Shown piece after piece: positions 1-7,804 of a stretch of DNA of 10,899 nucleotides. The DNA is from Candidatus Zhuqueibacterota bacterium (GTDB taxonomy: Bacteria; Zhuqueibacterota; Zhuqueibacteria; Residuimicrobiales; Krinioviventaceae), in contig RQOI01000552.1 in the NCBI GenBank assembly GCA_003854995.1, forward strand, positions 1-10,899. The letters are read 5' to 3'. Each line of letters opens with the position of its first letter. The stretch's first letter is position 1. Position numbers and translations under genes: made by a program. The notes under the pieces are model-generated. The model saw nothing but the letters and a program-made list of their open reading frames with translations, was not told the DNA's origin and searched no databases.

Positions 1-1
1 G

Positions 2-793
2 ATTCTCGTCATCGATAACAATCCGGCTTCGACTTTAAAAGATGAGTTGCCATCTGATTCTCGTATAAAATATCTCGCGCAGAATGAGAATCGCGGTTAT
101 GTGTGGGCGCGAAATTATGCCGCCTCCATCGCAGCGGGTGCGATACTTTTTTATCTGGATGATGACGCTGTATTAGCCAGTGATGGTGTCCTGGAGACAG
201 TCTGTGCAGAATTTAGCCAGGATCCTGCGGTGGCCTGCACTGCTTTCCAGATTCGTAATTTCTATACGAAAAAGATCGTTCCGCAGGAATTTCCTCACCC
301 GGACGTGCGGCGGTATGCAGAGAACATGTTTGTGAGTTATTACGTCGGAGCAGGCCACGCTCTGCGCAAGGCTGTTGTCGAGGAGCTTGGTCCATTGCTC
401 GATGTGGAGTATGGTGCTGAGGAATTGGAATACTCTTATCGACTTGTACAGAATAATTATAGCATAAAATATGTGCCGGCAATTGTTGTGCTGCATAAAG
501 CATCGCCGAAAGGGCGCCATTCGAGCGGCAAAAATGTCTATTATTCAATTCGAAACCGATTTTGGACCATATCCAGGCACCTGCCATGGCGTTTTTTGGT
601 CATCAATCTGTCGCTCTGGACGGCTGTCTGGGCGGTTCGTTCTTTGCACAGCCACGCCTTTCGCTACTTTCTCCAGGGTGTGCGCGATGGATGGCAGAAA
701 ATGCGCGCAACCATTGAGAACGGTGAGCGGTCGGTCCTGACTCGTCGTTCGCTCGTCTATCTGAAGCGTCACGGCGGCAGATTATGGTTTTAA
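2..793 (+). CDS. Family 2 glycosyltransferase, 5'-truncated
   Basis: This inverting GT-A glycosyltransferase probably adds a sugar to a lipid-linked polysaccharide repeat unit at the cytoplasmic face of the inner membrane. The open frame runs to the first base of the window, where it encodes ILVIDNNPAS, the family's 'VVDN.S' strand that binds the nucleotide. The true start is therefore outside, and roughly 30-40 N-terminal residues are missing. A TTG at 47 is only an internal codon. An NRGYVWARN segment follows, then the DDD metal/nucleotide motif at nt 158-166, a GAGHALRK segment (the acceptor-side 'G.....R' element), and YGAEELEYSYRL in place of the usual 'E.DL..R' catalytic-base region. 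The C-terminus has one hydrophobic stretch (about nt 590-650) flanked by basic residues, a likely membrane contact. It lies 19 nt before the epimerase gene on the same strand. The sugar specificity cannot be read from the sequence. Confidence 0.9.
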   Translation: MLVIDNNPASTLKDELPSDSRIKYLAQNENRGYVWARNYAASIAAGAILFYLDDDAVLASDGVLETVCAEFSQDPAVACTAFQIRNFYTKKIVPQEFPHPDVRRYAENMFVSYYVGAGHALRKAVVEELGPLLDVEYGAEELEYSYRLVQNNYSIKYVPAIVVLHKASPKGRHSSGKNVYYSIRNRFWTISRHLPWRFLVINLSLWTAVWAVRSLHSHAFRYFLQGVRDGWQKMRATIENGERSVLTRRSLVYLKRHGGRLWF

Positions 794-812
794 TAGAGCT
801 GGGCAGAAGAAA

Positions 813-1955
813 TTGATCCGAAAAATAAATACCATCATGGCCATCTTCGGCACCCGTCCCGAAGCCATCAAAATGGCGCCGGTCATTCACGAGTTGAGGC
901 AGGAAAACAGCCTGCACGCGGTCGTCTGCACCACAAGCCAACATCGCCAGATGCTGGATCAGATGCTGACGCTTTTCGATATTACGCCGGATATTGATCT
1001 GCAGCTGATGCAGGAGGATCAGACCCTTCCCGCTCTGACGTCCGCCGTCATGCTGGCCGTCACAGATGCGCTGCATCGAGTTCAGCCCGAGGTGGTGCTC
1101 GTTCAGGGTGATACGACAACCGCCGCCATTGCAGCGCTGGCGAGCTTTTACCAGAAAATCCCTGTCGGGCATGTTGAGGCCGGCCTGCGGACGTATGATA
1201 TTTATAATCCATTCCCGGAGGAAGTGAATAGAAAACTCATCAGCACGATCGCAGCCTATCACTTTGCTCCCACGGAGCATGCGGTTGAAAATTTGCTTCA
1301 TGAAGGTGTGCCGGTCGACAAAATTATGAAAACGGGCAATACCATTGTCGACGCCCTGCTCGCCATAGACAAAAAATATTCCTCGACGCCTTTGCCGATG
1401 AATATCGCGAATGACAAAAAACTCATCCTGGTCACAGCCCATCGGCGAGAAAATTTTGGCGAACCGTTGGCGAATATTTGCGCGGCACTGAAAGAGATCA
1501 TCGCCGCTTTTCCCGAGATCGAGATTGTCTATCCCGTGCATTTGAATCCGCATGTCCAGGAAGAGGTCTATAAGCAACTCGGTGGAGTCGAGCACATACA
1601 TCTCGTCGCTCCGTTTGCCTACCACGAGCTCGTCGCCGTGATGAAAAAGTCGTATATTGTTCTCACAGATTCCGGCGGCATTCAGGAGGAAGCGCCGTCA
1701 TTCGGCAAACCCGTTCTGGTGCTGCGGCGCACGACCGAACGCCCTGAAGGCGTTCAAGCCGGCGTCGCACGGTTGATAGGCACCGAGAGACAATCGATCG
1801 TCGATCAGGTGGCGCTGCTGCTGCAGGATGACGCGGCCTATCGAAAAATGGCCATGGCGACAAATCCGTACGGCGATGGCAAAGCGGCGCAACGTATTGT
1901 GCAGTTTTTATCCGATTCACTCAGCCACTCTAGCCACAAGGCACGCGCGCTATGA
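813..1955 (+). CDS. wecB: UDP-N-acetylglucosamine 2-epimerase (non-hydrolysing)
   Basis: This cytoplasmic enzyme interconverts UDP-GlcNAc and UDP-ManNAc, the precursor of ManNAc or ManNAcA units in surface glycans. The 380 residues match the usual family length of about 370-380. Visible motifs are GTRPEAIKMAP (13-23), GDTTT (99-103), HVEAGLR (120-126), PEEVNR (135-140), VTAHRRE (207-213), VHLNP (242-246), TDSGGIQEEAP (285-295) and NPYGDG (351-356). By comparison with E. coli WecB as I remember it, D100, E122, E136 and H210 correspond to catalytic D95, E117, E131 and H213, so the enzyme looks active. The TTG at 813 is preferred over the ATG at 837 because it restores the first beta strand before GTRPE and has a weak purine-rich AGAAG just upstream; the ATG has no ribosome-binding site. 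The stop overlaps the next start by 4 nt. No UDP-ManNAc dehydrogenase (WecC) is present in the window. Confidence 0.95.
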   Translation: MIRKINTIMAIFGTRPEAIKMAPVIHELRQENSLHAVVCTTSQHRQMLDQMLTLFDITPDIDLQLMQEDQTLPALTSAVMLAVTDALHRVQPEVVLVQGDTTTAAIAALASFYQKIPVGHVEAGLRTYDIYNPFPEEVNRKLISTIAAYHFAPTEHAVENLLHEGVPVDKIMKTGNTIVDALLAIDKKYSSTPLPMNIANDKKLILVTAHRRENFGEPLANICAALKEIIAAFPEIEIVYPVHLNPHVQEEVYKQLGGVEHIHLVAPFAYHELVAVMKKSYIVLTDSGGIQEEAPSFGKPVLVLRRTTERPEGVQAGVARLIGTERQSIVDQVALLLQDDAAYRKMAMATNPYGDGKAAQRIVQFLSDSLSHSSHKARAL

Positions 1956-3109
1956 ATTTTTTATTTCCCTACATGGCCAGATGGAAGGCCATCAACTGGA
2001 CGCGCTTTCAGCGAATTTTATCCGCAATTGCAGAGCAGGGACACACCGTGCATGTGATTCAGATGCCCAAGAGCCATTTGCGGGAGACAAACTTTCAGGA
2101 GATAGACGTCAGATTGTCACCCAATATTCATCTACACGATCTCGGCCTGAATGGCTTTCACTGGCGGCATCAATATCCGTTTCACAAGTTGATAAAAAAA
2201 GGACTGTACAGCCTCGCGTGTGTTGCAACCGTGCGACGTATGATCCGCGAATTTCACATCGACGTGCTGCTGGTTTACAATCTGTCTCAATATCCCATTC
2301 TGCGCGCAACATCGTGCTTAAAGATTTTCGACTATGCGGATGATTACATCGATATGCTCAAATTCGAATTGGGCTTTCTGCAGAATCCTCTGCTGCTGTC
2401 GCTGGGTCGGAAATTACTGCAGGGCATGGCGAAGAGAGCTGACCTGACCTTCGCAGTTTCGCATGTCCTGGCCGATTCGCTGGATGGCATCAGCGAGGTC
2501 AAGGTCATTGCCAATGGCGTCGATCTGAAGAATTTCACGCCAGATCCGGACGCGATCCCGCATCACTTTACAAAGCCGGTCATCGGTTTTCTTGGCTCTT
2601 TTGAATACTTTATCGATTTTGATGTCATTCTGCACGCTGCGCAGCAATTGGGGCAATACACTTTTCTGCTGGTCGGCGCCGGCCGAAATTATGACGATGT
2701 CGAGCGCAAGATTAAAAAAATGGGGCTCGCAAATGTTGTTTTGACCGGCGGCGTCCCGTTTCATCAGGTGCCGTCCTATATCAAACGCATGGACGTTTGT
2801 CTGAATATCTTTAAAGATATGCCGGTCTCGCATGGCGCCAGTCCGATGAAGCTTTTCGAATACATCGCCCTGCGAAAACCTGTCATCAGCACTCGCCTGA
2901 AAGAGGTGCACATCATTGATCGGGATTTCATCTATTATGCTGATACGGGCATCGAACTGGTAGCGAGGATTGAAGAGATTTTACGCAACAGAGAAAAGAG
3001 CGCGGCGAGGGCCGAAGTGGCCTATGAATATGTCAGGAAGAACTATACATGGGATCATATCGTCCGCCAGTTTTTAGCCGCGATAAATGAAAAAATGAGC
3101 CTTGCGTAA
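1952..3109 (+). CDS. GT-B fold glycosyltransferase (family 4-like)
   Basis: This is a probable retaining glycosyltransferase for polysaccharide repeat-unit assembly, 385 residues long. It has two Rossmann-like halves. The N-terminal half contains FDYADDYIDM (126-135), a segment I associate with TuaH-like and related GT-B enzymes, and ends near AVSHVLADSL (168-177). The linker carries NGVDLKNF (188-195), the hinge typical of family 4. The C-terminal half has IGFLGSF (211-217), LLVGAGRN (239-246), LTGGVPF (264-270) and the donor site SPMKLFEYIALRKPVI (297-312). E303 is the second Glu of the family's E-x7-E motif; the first is Gly (G295), as in other 'SP.KLFEY' members. No signal peptide or membrane segment is seen. 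It starts inside the stop of wecB (ATGA, 4-nt overlap) and ends in TAATG shared with the next gene, suggesting translational coupling. Donor and acceptor are unknown. Confidence 0.88.
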   Translation: MNFLFPYMARWKAINWTRFQRILSAIAEQGHTVHVIQMPKSHLRETNFQEIDVRLSPNIHLHDLGLNGFHWRHQYPFHKLIKKGLYSLACVATVRRMIREFHIDVLLVYNLSQYPILRATSCLKIFDYADDYIDMLKFELGFLQNPLLLSLGRKLLQGMAKRADLTFAVSHVLADSLDGISEVKVIANGVDLKNFTPDPDAIPHHFTKPVIGFLGSFEYFIDFDVILHAAQQLGQYTFLLVGAGRNYDDVERKIKKMGLANVVLTGGVPFHQVPSYIKRMDVCLNIFKDMPVSHGASPMKLFEYIALRKPVISTRLKEVHIIDRDFIYYADTGIELVARIEEILRNREKSAARAEVAYEYVRKNYTWDHIVRQFLAAINEKMSLA

Positions 3110-4509
3110 TGCCAAAAAAAATGGAGAAAATTTTACTTCTTTGCATTGATCTGCTGACAATCAATGCGGCTTTTTTGGGATTTCTGCAACTGCGAACGAC
3201 CGCGCACCTGTTCGTGGAAAGGGAATGGCCTTTTCTCATCTTGATTTCGTTGATCCTTTACTTTTTCTGGCTCTTGATCTTTTTCTTCACAGGTCTCTAT
3301 CAGTCCTGGTATATAAAATCCCGCTTCGATGAGTTGATCGGCGTCTTCAAGACCGTCAGCCTGGGTGTTCTTATCATTTTTATCTTGACATTCGAGCCGG
3401 AGCATGATCTGGCGACAATGCCAACCCTCGGTCGCATGCTCATCCTCAGCTATTGGGGCATGATGGTTTTTTTGGTTGGTTCGGGACGCATCTCTTTGCA
3501 CACCATCCAGCGGAAATTGCTGCAGGCCGGCATCGGCCAACGCAACACCTTGATCATCGGTTGGCACGATAAAGCGCGCGAGCTGGCCGACAAGGTGAAA
3601 AAGTATCCGGCACTTGGCTATCGAATTGTCGGATTCGTCTCTCTGGAGAAAAAAGAGCAGGGAGGCGAACATGATAATAAACCACTTTTCGGTCAGATTA
3701 AAAACCTGAGCACGATCGTGGCGGAAAACAATATTGAAGAGGTCATCCTTTGTCTGAACAAGGTGTCGAACCGTAAAGTCATTGAGACGATCGGACTGTG
3801 CGAGGCGTTGCCGGTCAGAATCAAAATTGAGCCCGACCTGTACAACATTGTGCTGGGCCAGGCGCGCACCAACCAGATTTACGGATTTCCACTCATAGAA
3901 ATTCACCCGGAATTGATGCCGCCGTGGGAAAAAAAGATCAAACGGTTCATCGATATCCTGTTTTCTCTGTGCGGGCTGATCGCATTGTCACCTGGTCTCC
4001 TCTTTTTTGCGTTTTTGATCAAGATCGATTCCCCGGGCCCGGTGTTCTATAAACAGAAACGCGTCGGCAAGAACGGGCGGATCTTTGTCGTTTATAAATT
4101 TCGCTCCATGATTCAGGATGCCGAACGCTATACCGGACCAGTATGGGCAGGAAAAGCAGATCCTCGGATTACGCGGATCGGACGAGTTATCCGTAAGATT
4201 CGTATCGACGAGTTTCCGCAGTTGATCAACGTGCTGAATGGCGACATGAGTATCGTCGGTCCACGACCGGAGCGGCCCTATTTTGTCGACAAGCTCAAGC
4301 GCGAGTTCCCTCTCTATACTCGTCGCCTGCGCGTAAAGCCGGGTGTCACAGGCTGGGCGCAGGTGAAAGGCAAATATGATACAACCATCGAAGATGTGAA
4401 GGAGAAACTGGATTACGATTTGTACTATATCGATAATATCTCGTTACGACTGGATTTTCGCATCATGTTTTATACCATTTATGTGATGCTGCGCTTTAAG
4501 GGACAGTGA
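3109..4509 (+). CDS. Polyprenyl glycosylphosphotransferase (WbaP/WcaJ-type initiating transferase)
   Basis: This inner-membrane enzyme transfers a sugar-1-phosphate from a UDP-sugar to undecaprenyl phosphate, the first step of O-antigen, capsule or exopolysaccharide assembly. The 466 residues have the long-form layout: about four N-terminal hydrophobic segments (roughly 7-28, 41-63, 82-95 and 108-126), a Rossmann-like CoA_binding_3 domain with RNTLIIGWHDKARELA at 145-160, then a membrane-inserted helix (280-306) and the catalytic domain. Catalytic landmarks are SPGPVFYKQKRVGKNG (308-323), YKFRSM (329-334), the conserved DE pair in IDEFPQ (366-371; D367, E368), GDMSIVGPRPERP (378-390), KPGVTGWAQV (410-419) and a closing LDYDLYYI segment (434-441). 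All the expected residues are present. The start ATG overlaps the previous stop by 1 nt. It appears to be the last gene of the polysaccharide cluster, because serS follows after 102 nt. Glc-1-P, Gal-1-P or an N-acetylated sugar phosphate are all possible substrates. Confidence 0.94.
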   Translation: MPKKMEKILLLCIDLLTINAAFLGFLQLRTTAHLFVEREWPFLILISLILYFFWLLIFFFTGLYQSWYIKSRFDELIGVFKTVSLGVLIIFILTFEPEHDLATMPTLGRMLILSYWGMMVFLVGSGRISLHTIQRKLLQAGIGQRNTLIIGWHDKARELADKVKKYPALGYRIVGFVSLEKKEQGGEHDNKPLFGQIKNLSTIVAENNIEEVILCLNKVSNRKVIETIGLCEALPVRIKIEPDLYNIVLGQARTNQIYGFPLIEIHPELMPPWEKKIKRFIDILFSLCGLIALSPGLLFFAFLIKIDSPGPVFYKQKRVGKNGRIFVVYKFRSMIQDAERYTGPVWAGKADPRITRIGRVIRKIRIDEFPQLINVLNGDMSIVGPRPERPYFVDKLKREFPLYTRRLRVKPGVTGWAQVKGKYDTTIEDVKEKLDYDLYYIDNISLRLDFRIMFYTIYVMLRFKGQ

Positions 4510-4611
4510 GGGCGGCATGCTCTGTTCCGGCGGACGATTCTTGTGATATGTTGCGGAAGGCGCTGGTTGTGAACGAAGGGCATTGTAGATAAATTGAAAA
4601 GGTGAAAGGAC
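4510..4611. other. Intergenic gap between polysaccharide cluster and serS operon
   Basis: This 102-nt gap separates two functionally unrelated same-strand gene runs, so it should hold the serS promoter and perhaps a terminator. I could not find a convincing stem followed by a T-run, a well-spaced -35/-10 pair, or a T-box-like structure. Only the ribosome-binding site next to serS is clear. Confidence 0.4.
4599..4604 (+). promoter_or_regulatory. Ribosome-binding site of serS
   Basis: AAGGTG lies 7 nt before the ATG at 4612, a normal Shine-Dalgarno spacing. A second purine run, AAAGGA at 4605-4610, is too close to the start to be the main site. Together with the conserved MLDLKYIRE opening, it fixes the serS start. 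Confidence 0.6.
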
Positions 4612-5877
4612 ATGCTGGATCTAAAGTATATTCGTGAGAACGCGCATCTTGTCAAGCAAGCGATTGCGAACAAGAGAGAAAAGGCCGATGTCGATGCGCT
4701 GCTCGATCTTGACATCAAGCGACGGAACTCTATCGGCGAGGTCGAATCGGCCAAAGCTGAACAAAACAAGGCGACGCAAAAGATAGCGGAGATGAAAAAA
4801 GCCGGCAAAGATGCAGCGGCAGCTATTGCCGATATGCGTCGGCTCTCCGATGCGATCAAGCAAAAAGATGAGGAGCTCAAGGAGATCGAAGATCAGATCT
4901 ATCAGCTGCTCATTCGCATCCCCAATATTCCGCACAAGTCAGTGCCGGTGGGGGATGAACGGGCAAATCTCGTCATCAAGACGTGGGGTGAAGCGGCTGA
5001 GCAGGATTTCAAGCCCCTGCCGCACTATGAGATTGCGGAAAAACTGGGCCTCATCGATTTCGCCCGCGCCTCGCGTATGTCCGGATCGTTTTTTGTCAGC
5101 TATCGAGGACTGGGCGCCAAACTGGAAAGATCGCTGATCAATTTCATGATTGACCTTCATGTCGAAAAGCAGGGTTATACGGAAATATTCCCACCGTTCG
5201 TCACCAAGCGCGAGGCGATGTTTGGCACCGGCCAGTTGCCAAAACTGGAAGAGGATATGTATCACTGCGGCGTCGACGATCTCTTTCTCATTCCGACCGC
5301 CGAGGTGCCGGTCACCAATCTGCATCGCGAAGAGATGCTCAACGGCGATGACCTGCCGATAAAATATACCGCGTACACGCCCTGTTTCCGCCGGGAGGCC
5401 GGTGCTTATGGCAAAGATACGCGCGGCCTCGTGCGAATCCATCAGTTCGACAAAGTGGAGATGGTCAAATTTGTCAAGCCGGAAAATTCGTGGGATGAGC
5501 TCGAGTCGCTTCTGCAGAACGCAGAGGAGGTGCTGCAGGCGCTCGAGTTGCCCTATCGTGTTTTGACGCTGGCGACGGGCGATTTGAGTTTTGCCGCCGC
5601 CAAATGCTATGACATTGAGGTTTACGCCAGGGGCCTCGACAAATGGCTCGAAGTTTCTTCATGCAGCAATTACGTCGATTTTCAGGCGCGTCGCGCGAAT
5701 ATACGCTTTCGCCGGGAGCGGGGCGCAAAACCGGAATATGTGCATACCTTGAACGGCTCAGGGCTGGCTCTACCGCGCACGGTCATTGCTATTATGGAGA
5801 ATTATCAGACGGATGAGGGCACCATCAAGGTGCCGGCTGTGCTGCAGAAATATATGGGTGTCGAACGCATCAAATAG
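4612..5877 (+). CDS. serS: Seryl-tRNA synthetase
   Basis: This class II aminoacyl-tRNA synthetase charges tRNA-Ser (and tRNA-Sec where present) with serine in the cytoplasm. The 421 residues are the normal bacterial length. The N-terminal MLDLKYIREN is the family signature opening. Residues about 27-103 are the charged antiparallel coiled-coil arm that grips the long variable arm of tRNA-Ser. The catalytic core holds motif 1 (around 175-196, including EIFPPF), PTAEVP (228-233) of the serine pocket, motif 2 as FRREAGAYGKDTRGLVR (259-275) with HQFDKVE following, and motif 3 as GSGLALPRTVIAIMENYQ (382-399) with its invariant Arg. The ELEDQ-type arm and LEVSSCSNYVDFQARR (346-361) are also standard. 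No truncation or odd residue is seen. It is the first gene of a close-packed run with the phosphoesterase (8-nt gap). Confidence 0.98.
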   Translation: MLDLKYIRENAHLVKQAIANKREKADVDALLDLDIKRRNSIGEVESAKAEQNKATQKIAEMKKAGKDAAAAIADMRRLSDAIKQKDEELKEIEDQIYQLLIRIPNIPHKSVPVGDERANLVIKTWGEAAEQDFKPLPHYEIAEKLGLIDFARASRMSGSFFVSYRGLGAKLERSLINFMIDLHVEKQGYTEIFPPFVTKREAMFGTGQLPKLEEDMYHCGVDDLFLIPTAEVPVTNLHREEMLNGDDLPIKYTAYTPCFRREAGAYGKDTRGLVRIHQFDKVEMVKFVKPENSWDELESLLQNAEEVLQALELPYRVLTLATGDLSFAAAKCYDIEVYARGLDKWLEVSSCSNYVDFQARRANIRFRRERGAKPEYVHTLNGSGLALPRTVIAIMENYQTDEGTIKVPAVLQKYMGVERIK

Positions 5878-5885
5878 GCATTCGG

Positions 5886-6344
5886 ATGGCGACCGCGCAA
5901 AAGATAGGAATAATTTCAGATACGCACGGCGTTTTGCCGGCAAAGGTCTTTGACCTGTTCGCCAATGTCGAGAGAATCATTCATGCCGGCGATGTCGGAA
6001 ATGAGGCCGTTCTACATCAACTGCAGCGGTTAGCGCCTGTCTATGCTATCCGTGGCAACATGGACGGGCCGCCACTGAACAAGAGCCTGCCGGAACGGCT
6101 CGATTTTCAACTCTATGGCTATACATTCGCCATCACGCATATTCCGGGACCTGTTCTTACGGATGAACATCCGACCATTCAAATCAATGGGCACACGCAC
6201 AGGGCGTGTGTGGAGCGGAAAGGTCTGTCCTTGCTCATCAATCCCGGTTCAGCGTCGCGACCTCTCGGCTCATCGCGGGCGAGCGTGGCCCTGCTGGTTT
6301 TGTCGCTGTCAGCAGAGGCGCGCGCTGAGATTATCTATCTCTAG
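5886..6344 (+). CDS. YfcE/MJ0936-family metallophosphoesterase, short variant
   Basis: This is a predicted dinuclear-metal phosphodiesterase of the calcineurin-like superfamily; the natural substrate is unknown. At 152 residues it is shorter than E. coli YfcE (about 184). The metal-binding motifs run in the usual order: SDTHG (11-15; D12, H14), HAGDVGN (33-39; D36), RGNMDG (56-61; N58), THIPG (84-88; H85) and GHTHR (102-106; H103, H105), followed by INPGSAS (118-124). It has THIxG where E. coli YfcE has THGH, a form I recall from Bacteroidota homologues. The stretch between this motif and GHTHR is only about 13 residues, shorter than in relatives. The start is 8 nt after serS with little ribosome-binding signal, suggesting coupled translation. 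No signal peptide is seen, so it is cytoplasmic. General function is clear; the specific role is not. Confidence 0.88.
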   Translation: MATAQKIGIISDTHGVLPAKVFDLFANVERIIHAGDVGNEAVLHQLQRLAPVYAIRGNMDGPPLNKSLPERLDFQLYGYTFAITHIPGPVLTDEHPTIQINGHTHRACVERKGLSLLINPGSASRPLGSSRASVALLVLSLSAEARAEIIYL

Positions 6345-6378
6345 TTGTCCTGCATCCTTTGGCGGAGGCAAAAATAGC

Positions 6379-6382
6379 GGAG
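6379..6382 (+). promoter_or_regulatory. Ribosome-binding site deciding the pyrF start
   Basis: GGAG lies 6 nt before the ATG at 6389. It supports this ATG over the in-frame TTG at 6359, which would add ten residues with no counterpart in the family. Confidence 0.6.
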
Positions 6383-6388
6383 ATAACC

Positions 6389-7207
6389 ATGAATTTTCAC
6401 GACAAAGTTCAACAGATCATCGCTATAAAGAACTCGCTCTTGTGTGTTGGTTTGGATAGCGACATTGAAAAAATGCCGAGAGCCCTGCGGGCGTCTAAAA
6501 ATCCACTTTTTGATTTCAATAGGGCGATCATCGATGCCACCGCGGATTATGCTGCGGCGTTCAAGGTCAATCTTGCGTTTTATGAGGCGCATGGCGTGGG
6601 GGGATGGCAAGCCCTGCACGACACGTTCTCCTATCTGCCGAGCGATGTGCTCAAGATTGCCGACGCCAAACGCGGCGACATCGGCAACACTGCGGTCATG
6701 TATGCCAGGACCGTTTTTGATGTTTTGGGAGCGGATTGTGTGACCGTGAATCCTTACATGGGCTTTGATTCGATCGAGCCGTTTTTAATGGACGAAACCA
6801 GAGGCGCCTTTATTATCTGCCTCACTTCCAATCCGGGTTCGCACGATTTTCAGTATTTCTCAAACGGCGAGCAGCGTCTGTATGAAAGGGTTGCCGGCAT
6901 GGTGAACAGCTGGAATAGACGGAAGAATTGCGGCCTGGTCGTTGGTGCGACGCATGCCGATGAATTGGCTGCGGTGCGTCGCATTTCGCCCGAGTTGCCC
7001 TTTCTCATTCCCGGCATCGGCGCGCAGGGAGGTGATCTGGTCGCCGCTGTTCGTAATGGCGCCGATGCGGCGGGATCGCTGGCGCTCTTCAATTCCAGTC
7101 GAGCGATTATTTATGCCTCTGGGGACGATGATTTTGCGCAGCAGGCGAAAGAGGCAGCGCAGGCGACAATGATGCAGCTTAATGAGGCACGATTTATAAA
7201 CGAATAG
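6389..7207 (+). CDS. pyrF: Orotidine 5'-phosphate decarboxylase, type 2 (long form)
   Basis: This enzyme decarboxylates OMP to UMP, the last step of de novo pyrimidine synthesis. The 272 residues fit the long type 2 subfamily rather than the form of about 230-240 residues. A TIM barrel is indicated by the strand motifs LCVGLDSD (18-25), FKVNLAFYEAHG (58-69), the catalytic signature IADAKRGDIGNTA (90-102; D92, K94 and D97 are the expected Lys/Asp charge network), VTVNPYMGFD (118-127), LVVGATHADEL (183-193) and FLIPGIGAQGGD (205-216), the phosphate-binding end. SSRAIIYA (236-243) carries the conserved phosphate-contacting Arg. The start at 6389 is chosen from the ribosome-binding site and the family N-terminus. 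It lies 44 nt after the phosphoesterase gene and 9 nt before pyrE, so pyrF and pyrE are almost certainly cotranscribed. Confidence 0.96.
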   Translation: MNFHDKVQQIIAIKNSLLCVGLDSDIEKMPRALRASKNPLFDFNRAIIDATADYAAAFKVNLAFYEAHGVGGWQALHDTFSYLPSDVLKIADAKRGDIGNTAVMYARTVFDVLGADCVTVNPYMGFDSIEPFLMDETRGAFIICLTSNPGSHDFQYFSNGEQRLYERVAGMVNSWNRRKNCGLVVGATHADELAAVRRISPELPFLIPGIGAQGGDLVAAVRNGADAAGSLALFNSSRAIIYASGDDDFAQQAKEAAQATMMQLNEARFINE

Positions 7208-7216
7208 GTCAGGACT

Positions 7217-7792
7217 ATGGACAAAGAAAAAGGATTAAAAATTTTTGAGACGACGGGCGCTCTTTTGCACGGGCACTTTTTGTTGACCTCGGGATTGCAC
7301 AGCCCGCAGTATTTTCAGTGCGCCAAAGTGCTGCAATATCCGCGCTATGCGGAATTGTTATGCGGCGACATCATCAAAAACGTCAAAAATGACAGGATTG
7401 ACTGCGTCATCTCTCCCGCTGTTGGCGGCATCATCGTCGGCCAGGAGTGTGCGAGATTGCTGGGCTGTCGCTCTGTTTTTGCCGAGCGAGAGAATGGCGT
7501 CATGAAGCTCAGACGTGGCTTTGAAATCGACCATGAGGAACAGGTGCTCGTCGTTGAGGATGTGGTGACAACCGGCGGTTCTGTCACGGAAGTAATTGAA
7601 CTGGTGCGGGGAATTGGCGCTACGGTGGTCGGAATCGGTTGCATTGTCGATCGCAGTAATGGTAAAAAGTTGTTTGAGGAGCCGATGTATTCGGTTTTTC
7701 AAATGAATGTCATCACCCATGAACCGGACAAATGCCCTTTATGTAAAGATGGTGTGCCGGCGATGAAACCCGGCAGTCGAAGTACTCAATAA
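7217..7792 (+). CDS. pyrE: Orotate phosphoribosyltransferase
   Basis: This enzyme joins orotate to PRPP to make OMP, the substrate of PyrF encoded just upstream. The 191 residues include HFLLTSGLHSPQYFQ (20-34), which forms the orotate/phosphate-contacting segment, ISPAVGGIIVG (65-75), the flexible catalytic-loop region FAERENGVMKLRRGF (88-102), and the PRPP-binding signature VLVVEDVVTTGGS (110-122) with its acidic pair E114/D115. The C-terminus has CPLC (173-176) followed by GVPAMKPGSRS (179-189), an ending I recall in one subgroup of bacterial and archaeal OPRTs. Paired cysteines there might bind metal, but that is inference. A TAGGTCAGGA purine-rich site precedes the ATG. The 9-nt gap to pyrF and 12-nt gap to the antiporter argue for one transcript. 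Confidence 0.96.
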   Translation: MDKEKGLKIFETTGALLHGHFLLTSGLHSPQYFQCAKVLQYPRYAELLCGDIIKNVKNDRIDCVISPAVGGIIVGQECARLLGCRSVFAERENGVMKLRRGFEIDHEEQVLVVEDVVTTGGSVTEVIELVRGIGATVVGIGCIVDRSNGKKLFEEPMYSVFQMNVITHEPDKCPLCKDGVPAMKPGSRSTQ

Positions 7793-7804
7793 CGGATCGC
7801 AGAC

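Noticed and set aside
603..1625. A 340-codon open frame on the - strand opposite the glycosyltransferase and wecB
   Set aside because: It overlaps the strongly conserved WecB sequence. Its translation is rich in Arg, His, Gln and Asp with no recognisable motif, as expected of an antisense shadow.
1828..2343. A 171-codon open frame on the + strand across the wecB/glycosyltransferase junction
   Set aside because: It is in a different frame from two well-supported genes and has no family features.
3133..3906. A 257-codon open frame on the - strand opposite the phosphosugar transferase
   Set aside because: The + strand encodes a clear membrane enzyme; the antisense product is charged and matches nothing I know.
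6359..6388. TTG at 6359 as the pyrF start
   Set aside because: The ATG at 6389 has a well-placed GGAG and matches the family N-terminus.
7733..7745. CPLC near the PyrE C-terminus as a novel metal site
   Set aside because: I recall this ending as common in one OPRT subgroup, so it is not unusual by itself.
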